From Parachlorella kessleri (lineage: Eukaryota > Chlorophyta > Trebouxiophyceae > Chlorellales > Chlorellaceae): DNA of 45,323 nucleotides. The notes below the pieces were generated by a model. That model was not told where the DNA came from. It saw nothing but the letters and a program-made list of their open reading frames with translations, and did no database searches. This document shows, one piece after another, positions 39,598-45,323 of this stretch (position 1 is its first letter; every line of letters starts with the position of its first letter). The position numbers were made by a program, and so were the translations under genes. The DNA lies in contig BBXU01000252.1 of NCBI GenBank assembly GCA_001598975.1, positions 1 to 45,323 on the forward strand, written 5' to 3'.

Positions 39598-42500
39598 AGC
39601 AGCCTGCACTGCGCTTGCGACAAGGGAATCTGTTATCGTCCGTCTCCTGCCACGGCCTCAAGTTCAAATGGCCGTGCGTACAGGGATGCGGACTTGGACC
39701 TAGATGTAGACCAACACCATCAGAAGGTGGGGTTACAAAGCTCTCCAGAGTCTAACCTGCAGCGTTCACCTTCTGGCAGTCTCCTGTGCTCCGACTGTAG
39801 CGGTGACAAAGGAATTCCCTGCACATCAACCCGCAGGTGCAAAGAGCATCAGGCTGGCGCCTGCTGGCTCTTGCTTATGGGACCTTGGGGGTCGTGTAAG
39901 TACAGCCACAGAGAAAACTGCCGCGCGCCACTCTTGTTTAGGCATTAGCTGGCAGCTGCCTACTGCGGCCGTCATTGGAGTACCTTTGCCAGCAGCCTCG
40001 TGGCTGTTGTGACACAGGCAGAAGCAAGCAGTACTCCTCTCAGGAAAGGAGCAGCCACCTGGCAGAGGTCTTATGATCTTCGCCATGCTGCTTCCCACGC
40101 CGGCGCAGGTATGGGGACATTGGAACCTCCCCACTGTACACATTTGCCTCCGTCTTCCCCGATGGTGCTCCGGAGGACAGCAAGCGGGTGCTGGGCGCCT
40201 TTTCTATGATCTTCTGGACGCTGACGGCCCTGGTGCTGGTCAAGTATGTCTTCATAGTGCTGGCGGCTGACGACCACGGAGAAGGTGCGCCATGGTCTGG
40301 GGTAGCAAGCGAGCCTTGCTACCCGTAAGTGTCACTGTATGCAACAGGCGCCTGCTGCTGCTGCTGTGCTGCTCCTGCCTGCTGTCATGCCACCCACGTG
40401 TTTGCGATATGTCTCGCTGCCAGTTGGCATGTTCAAATTGACAGCTTTGGGGTACAACAATTGATTGGCGAGAGCATACGAGATCATGACGGCCCAACAA
40501 ACCCTTATTTTGTATAGGCGGTACCTTTGCGCTGTATTCGCTTCTTTGCCGGGCCGCAAGGCTGAGGGCGGCCCACCAGCCAACAGTTTCGGCATCAGAC
40601 GGCAAGGCAGCAGCTGCCCAGAGTGGTGCACCAGCGCAGCAACGCCGTAACAGGACTGCCGCTTGGGTGCGAGGTGCGCATGCATGCGCATACATATGTC
40701 ATCTTGAGAGCAGCATTTGAGAGGTGGCTGGCACGAGAGCGTCAAGGAGGGCACATGTCGCATGTGGTTGCCCTCCATTGTGTGCTGTCAGTGGCCGCAC
40801 TTGCACACAACAGCACAGGGGGTGCTGTTGAAGCCCTGCACGGTAGACACAAACTCCGCTTGCATGCAAGCCCTACGCTGCAATGCTTGGCAGGGCAAGG
40901 GGATCCGTTCTGGCTTGAAGCTGGCCCTTCTGCTACTGATAGTCATCCTGGCAGCCTGGGTTGTAGGCATGTACAGTCCTGAGCCCCTTCATCATCTTCA
41001 TCAGTCCTCACTCCCACCTGGCCCATAAACCACCCCACAGTTGAAATACAGAAAAACCTTCACCTGCATGAACCCTGCATGCCCTGAGCAGGTGCCCTGG
41101 AGTCGCACCCCGGCCTGCAGCTGGCCCTGCTGCTGGTGGTGCTGCTGGCAGCGTGCCTGGTGATGAGCGACGGGGTGCTGACCCCCGCCATCTCGGTCAT
41201 ATCAGCCATCGAAGGGATCCAGTTCAACACGGGCATCTCTCGAGGTGGGGTGGGGTTGCATGGGCGTGTGGGCTCCGGGCAGGGTGCCTGCCGGCTGACG
41301 GGTGATACCAGGTACCCCACACCTGCAGTGTGTTGTGGGTGGGTTTGACCTTGTGCCCCACACTACGTAGTGCAAACTATTGCCCACCACTTAGTTTACC
41401 AAACTTCGCTGGATGCAGGGGCTGTGGTGGGCATCACGTGCGGCATCCTGGCAGTGCTCTTCCTCCTGCAGAGCTTTGGCACTGCCCGCGTCAGGTACAC
41501 ATGCAGAACAGCCCTGACCCAACACTGCTTTGCAGCTTGCTGGGCCGCCGCTGGCTGGGGTACACATGCACACAATACCCTGCACTACGGCAAAGCAGGC
41601 ATGCGCGCTGTGCGGCGCGAGGGGCTGGGCCTCTATGTTATGTCTCAGCTGGCAGACAGTGTGCACCTTCCTTTCCGCCCCAGCCGTGCCCGCCTGCCCA
41701 CCTTCCCTATGTCTTGATCTGTGCATCTCACCACCCCTCCTCCCACTTCTGTATGCAGCTTCATCTTCTCGCCCTTCATCCTGCTGTGGCTTGTGGCCAA
41801 CGCTGCCATTGGGGTGTACAACATTGCCAAGTACAACCCCGGCTGCTTCAAGGGGCTCTCACCCCACTACATTTACTACTACTGGCAGGTGGGGCATGGT
41901 GACAGTGCCTGGCTGGGTAGCGTTGATGCTCTGGTAATGGTATGCAATCATAGCCAAGAACCGCCCAGGCCGCTTCGTCATTTGGGTGTCCGCATGGCCT
42001 CTACCACTTCTGGCAGGGGAGCTGTTAGAGGTACGGCGGCCCCCCGCTGATGGTGGCGTCGTCCAAGGTCTGTGTGTTTTGCGCGTACTTGGTGCTGCAG
42101 GGTGAGGCCCACGAGGGCTGGCTCAACCTGGGCCACATCATGCTGGCTATCACAGGCACGGAAGCCCTGTTTGCCGACATTGGCCACTTCAACGCCAACG
42201 CTGTCCGGGTGAGTGAAGCGGCGGTGGGCGTTGGTCACCCCTCATCTTGTCTGGTTAGCTAGCTCCTGCATGGGCCTGTCGGCGTCCAGGGAGGCCACGC
42301 TACGCACGCTCTGGCCAGAGCTGCTGAGCCCTTGCCGCAAGCGGCTAGTGGGTGCTGCCGGCGGACCGTGACAGTGGTCGGGGTGCTTGCTCCTCTGTTT
42401 GATCTCCACCCCTGTGGTTTGTGGGCACAGCACATCCTGGATTTTGGTAGGCCCCACTTGGGGGACTCACGGCAGCATGGTCAGCTGGTGGTACGCTGTT

Positions 42501-45323
42501 AGACTCGACTTGATCTCCGCCCCTGACCCTGCCCCTGGGTGCAGCTGGGCTTCACCTTTGTGGCGTTCCCCTGCCTGACCCTGACATATCTGGGCCAGGC
42601 TGCCATGATCATTGAGAGGCCTGAGTCGTCGGCGGCGGCATACTGGGAGTCGCTGCCTCACCCCATCAAGTGGCCCATGGTGAGCTTGCCCTGTAGTCAC
42701 GGTAGAGTCATGATGAGTCATGAGGCCCATGGCGAGCCAGCAACTTTCTGCTAGCTACATGCCATAGTACCGGTGAAGCCATTGGCATGAGGTGTGTGGG
42801 ACCTTGTAGACCTCGGCGGGCCAAATGCGCGACGCTGCGCTACCCAGTTGTCAGCTCTGTGGTGGGAGGCAGCGCGCAACTCGCGGGTCTTGGCTGCAAG
42901 CAGGGCGCCGGCAAGGGTGTTGACAAAATGTGCCTTCAATGATGGAACAGAGAGCAGTCACATGGCAGTGAAATAGAGCATTTTATTTTGTAAGGTACAC
43001 TGACGGCCAGGGATGCAACGCCAGCCAGTGATGCCAGCAGAAGTATATCTGGTGGCTGGGTTGCGTAGCAGGCCGCTGTGCTCACCTCAGAAGGACGTCT
43101 CAGCAGCCTGTGTTCTGCCCTCTGTTACCTATTGCCGTCTGGAACTGCTGGAAAACACACCTGGTCGACTTGAACCCCACCCATCCAACCAGGAGCATGC
43201 TGGCCCTTGCGGCACCTGTTCATGTGTACTCACCATCTTCTGCTGTCTCCCTAAGCCTGTCTGGCATTTGGAGGAAGTCACATGTCGTCCATTGTGTGCT
43301 AATAGGAGTCGACCAAGTGGCCGACTAACCGTTGGTACTCACTTGTGCCACAGGTGGTCCTGGCAACCGCGGCGACCATCATAGCCAGCCAAGCCCTTAT
43401 CTCTGGGGCCTTCTCCATCACCCAGCAGGTCAGTGTGGCGGTGGTTTGTGGGCATAGTACATCCTGGCTTTTTGTTGGCCCCACTTGGGGGGATCACGGC
43501 AGCGTGGTCAGGTGGCGGTTCGCTGTGAGATTAGACTAGGCTAGTGTGACGGTGGACAGAGCCACTGGCAGCATCAATACTGCATAGGATGAAAGGCGTG
43601 GGGAGCCGCCTCCAGCCCCAGGAGCTCCTTAACCCTCTTGAAGAACTTTGGTTTATGGGTGCTGCTGTGTTGTAGTTTCCAATGTGGGGGCCCACCAGTG
43701 CTGAAGCAGACAGAATGGCGGGAAGCCACTCTGCTGCTCTTGGGCTCGGGCCACACTTATGCTTGCCAGTAACAGGGTGCGGGGGGACGGGCTGGTGCTC
43801 CAGCCCTCCTGCCAGGGAATCTGTGCAACCTCGCGCCTCGTTGCTGTGGCTGCACAGGCGGTGTCGCTCAGCTGCTTCCCTCGCGTCACCATCAGGCACA
43901 CCAGTGAGCACGTGAAGGGCCAGGTGAGGGGACCCCCATACCACCGAGTTTAGGCGGCGACAGGCTATGTTCTGTGTCTCAGCAAGAAATCGTCACCAGT
44001 ATGTGTTGTACTAAAAAGACCTTCCGGGGCCGGTTGTGGAGCTCCCATGTTGGAAGCGGAAGGCGCTTGTTTGCATGGGCAGAGGGCCAAGAGGAGTGGG
44101 TGCGTGTTGCTGGGCATGATGCTACCAGGAGGAAGGTTGGTTTAACAGCAGCAAGAGCCGGATCATGGGTTGCAGCTTGCTGTTTGCCGCCTCACCGAGG
44201 TTGCACCTGCTTGGTAGGCGACACCTCACCCACGTTGTGCGCAGGTCTACATCCCCGAGGTCAACTACCTGCTGATGACAGGCACCATTGCCGTGGTCCT
44301 CATCTTCCAGACTTCCTCAAAGATTGGGAATGCATACGGTGAGGGCAGGGACCAACCTGTGCTGCTCAGGCCTGCTTGTGAATCACAGCTTCTGCTCAGC
44401 GGTTCTCTTTGGCATACACCGTGCCTTCTCTTCTCACTTGGAGCTCGTCCCCACCTCCCTCAGCATGGCACAAAACTGCAGCTTGGTCCCCTTGGATATG
44501 GTGACCCGGGGACACAGCATGATGTGCTGACATTTTGCCAGCAGACAACGCGGCCGCCAGGACTTACGCGGAGCACAGCATGCGTGCCTACCTGCAGGGC
44601 TGGCGGTCATCACCGTCATGCTGATGACTACCTCGCTGATTTCGTTAGTCATGATCATCTGCTGGGAAGTCCACCTCCTCCTCGTGGCCACCTTCTGGCT
44701 GGTGTTTACATTCATAGAGGCAGCCTTCTGGTCATCCAACATTGTTAAGGTGCGTAACTAGCAGGCCAGGCTCTCAAAAAATATGCTTAGTGCCTTGATA
44801 TGTTGAATATGCTGTGGCCGAGGGGCGTTGGAGCGGACCCTGCCTGCAACTCGAGGGGGCACCGTGGCATCGGGTGACACGAAGACCATGCCAGTGTGTG
44901 TTGGTGCCGCCCTGACTTGGCCTTCCCTTGTCGCTACCAGTGTGAAGTACCCCCGGCTGGCACCTGGTTGAGCCTGGTACCTAGCTACCCTTGGACTTCA
45001 AAGCCTGCCTGCCGTCATGCCTGCCTTCATGCCTGCCACCTCCATGCTGTGTGCAGGTGCCCGAGGGCGCGTGGTTTACCCTGGCCCTGTCACTCATCCT
45101 GACCGCCCTCTGCTCGACATGGGTCTGGGGCCAGAGCCTGAAGCTGGGCTACGTCCAGGCCAACGCAGTGCCCCTGCGCAGCCTGCTGCAAGCCTCCCCG
45201 GCCCGCGGCAGGCAGCATGCCAAGGAGACGCTCACCGACGACGAAGACTACGAAGGGGACGCGCCACAGGCGCTGGCGCCGCGCTCAAAGGGCCAGCCGG
45301 GGCTGAGGCTTGGCCAGGGGGGG
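39598..45323 (+). CDS. HAK/KUP-type potassium transporter, partial at both ends
   Basis: Exons that join in frame: about 39598-39726 (tentative), 39837-39895, 40109-40284, 40518-40673, 40714-40740, 41092-41244, 41419-41494, 41759-41888, 42101-42208, 42545-42679, 43354-43428, 43858-43923, 44245-44338, 44598-44749, 45057-end. Signature motifs: [16 protein letters not shown] (split over two exons), [117 protein letters not shown]. These identify a plasma- or vacuolar-membrane K+ uptake permease of about 12 helices. Family members usually have GDGVLTPA; here the first Gly is Ser. The micro-exon 40714-40740 (FERWLARE) uses a weak GTCAAG donor. The start exon is not resolved, and the C-terminal cytosolic part, opening with an acidic TDDEDYEGD stretch, runs off the window. 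Confidence 0.9.
40901..41170 (+). repeat. Degenerate intronic duplicate of a KUP exon
   Basis: 40901-40974 reads [20 protein letters not shown], a decayed copy of [20 protein letters not shown] in the exon starting at 41092. It has no flanking splice pair in phase and stays intronic in the model. Confidence 0.75.
42414..42508 (+). repeat. Intronic direct repeat of the KUP gene, copy 1
   Basis: About 95 bp beginning GTGGTTTGTGGGCA, with a GGCCCCACTTGGGGG core, repeated at 43441-43535 in a different intron about 1 kb downstream. Neither copy is coding. Confidence 0.8.
43441..43535 (+). repeat. Intronic direct repeat of the KUP gene, copy 2
   Basis: Partner of 42414-42508, with about one change per seven bases. 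It begins 12 bases past the exon ending at 43428. Confidence 0.8.

Noticed and set aside
44275..44748. 157-codon plus-strand frame in the KUP gene
   Set aside because: It reads through a true intron (44339-44597) in a frame that is not the transporter's beyond the exon.
1..45323. Bacterial operon, prophage, CRISPR array or tRNA genes
   Set aside because: Spliced genes throughout, no regularly spaced short repeats with unique spacers, and no cloverleaf-like segment recognised by eye.

Overview
The window looks like nuclear DNA of a chlorophyte green alga, or a close relative. It is GC-rich. Every recognisable gene is cut by many GT-AG introns, coding regions carry CAG/Gln runs, a TGTAA-type poly(A) motif follows two of the genes, and the gene set is eukaryotic (DUF3754/TMEM143-like, TCF25, STK19, HAK/KUP). 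I could not fix the species. The first 15 bases and the last 7 are G runs, so both ends may be contig edges. I saw no tRNA, rRNA, CRISPR array or bacterial operon.

Layout. (1) 303-5217, plus strand: 5'-truncated DUF3754 membrane-protein gene, ten visible exons, introns full of partial copies of exon edges. (2) 6345-23427, minus strand: a tandem array of four paralogous four-exon genes, here called A, B, C and D. Each has a long first exon of ankyrin-like helical repeats and a short last exon with an F-box-like motif. A and C are one subtype, B and D the other, so a roughly 9-10 kb A+B unit was duplicated. B (832 aa) is intact, with one GC donor. A, C and D each carry nonsense or frameshift lesions. 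(3) 24437-30150: a decayed second copy of the 3' half of TCF25, a remnant of a fifth ankyrin gene (E), and a fold-back element of about 0.85 kb. (4) 30160-36254, minus: complete TCF25 (ribosome-associated quality control factor), 13 exons, 696 aa. (5) 36441-38496, plus: STK19 winged-helix protein, five exons, 341 aa, divergent from TCF25 across about 190 bp. (6) about 39598-45323, plus: HAK/KUP potassium transporter running off the right end, first exon(s) unresolved.

How it fits together. TCF25, STK19, DUF3754 and KUP are single conserved genes with no evident joint pathway. The accessory part is the ankyrin/F-box-like array, which shows birth-and-death evolution (tandem unit duplication, single-base lesions, an acidic-tail microsatellite, a truncated remnant). 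Its right edge was duplicated together with the 3' half of TCF25. A second theme, seen in three unrelated genes, is short imperfect duplication of exon edges, with or without the splice site, into the neighbouring intron.

Exon boundaries were set by reading-frame continuity across GT-AG (once GC-AG) junctions and by paralogue or family comparison from memory. No transcript data or database search was available.
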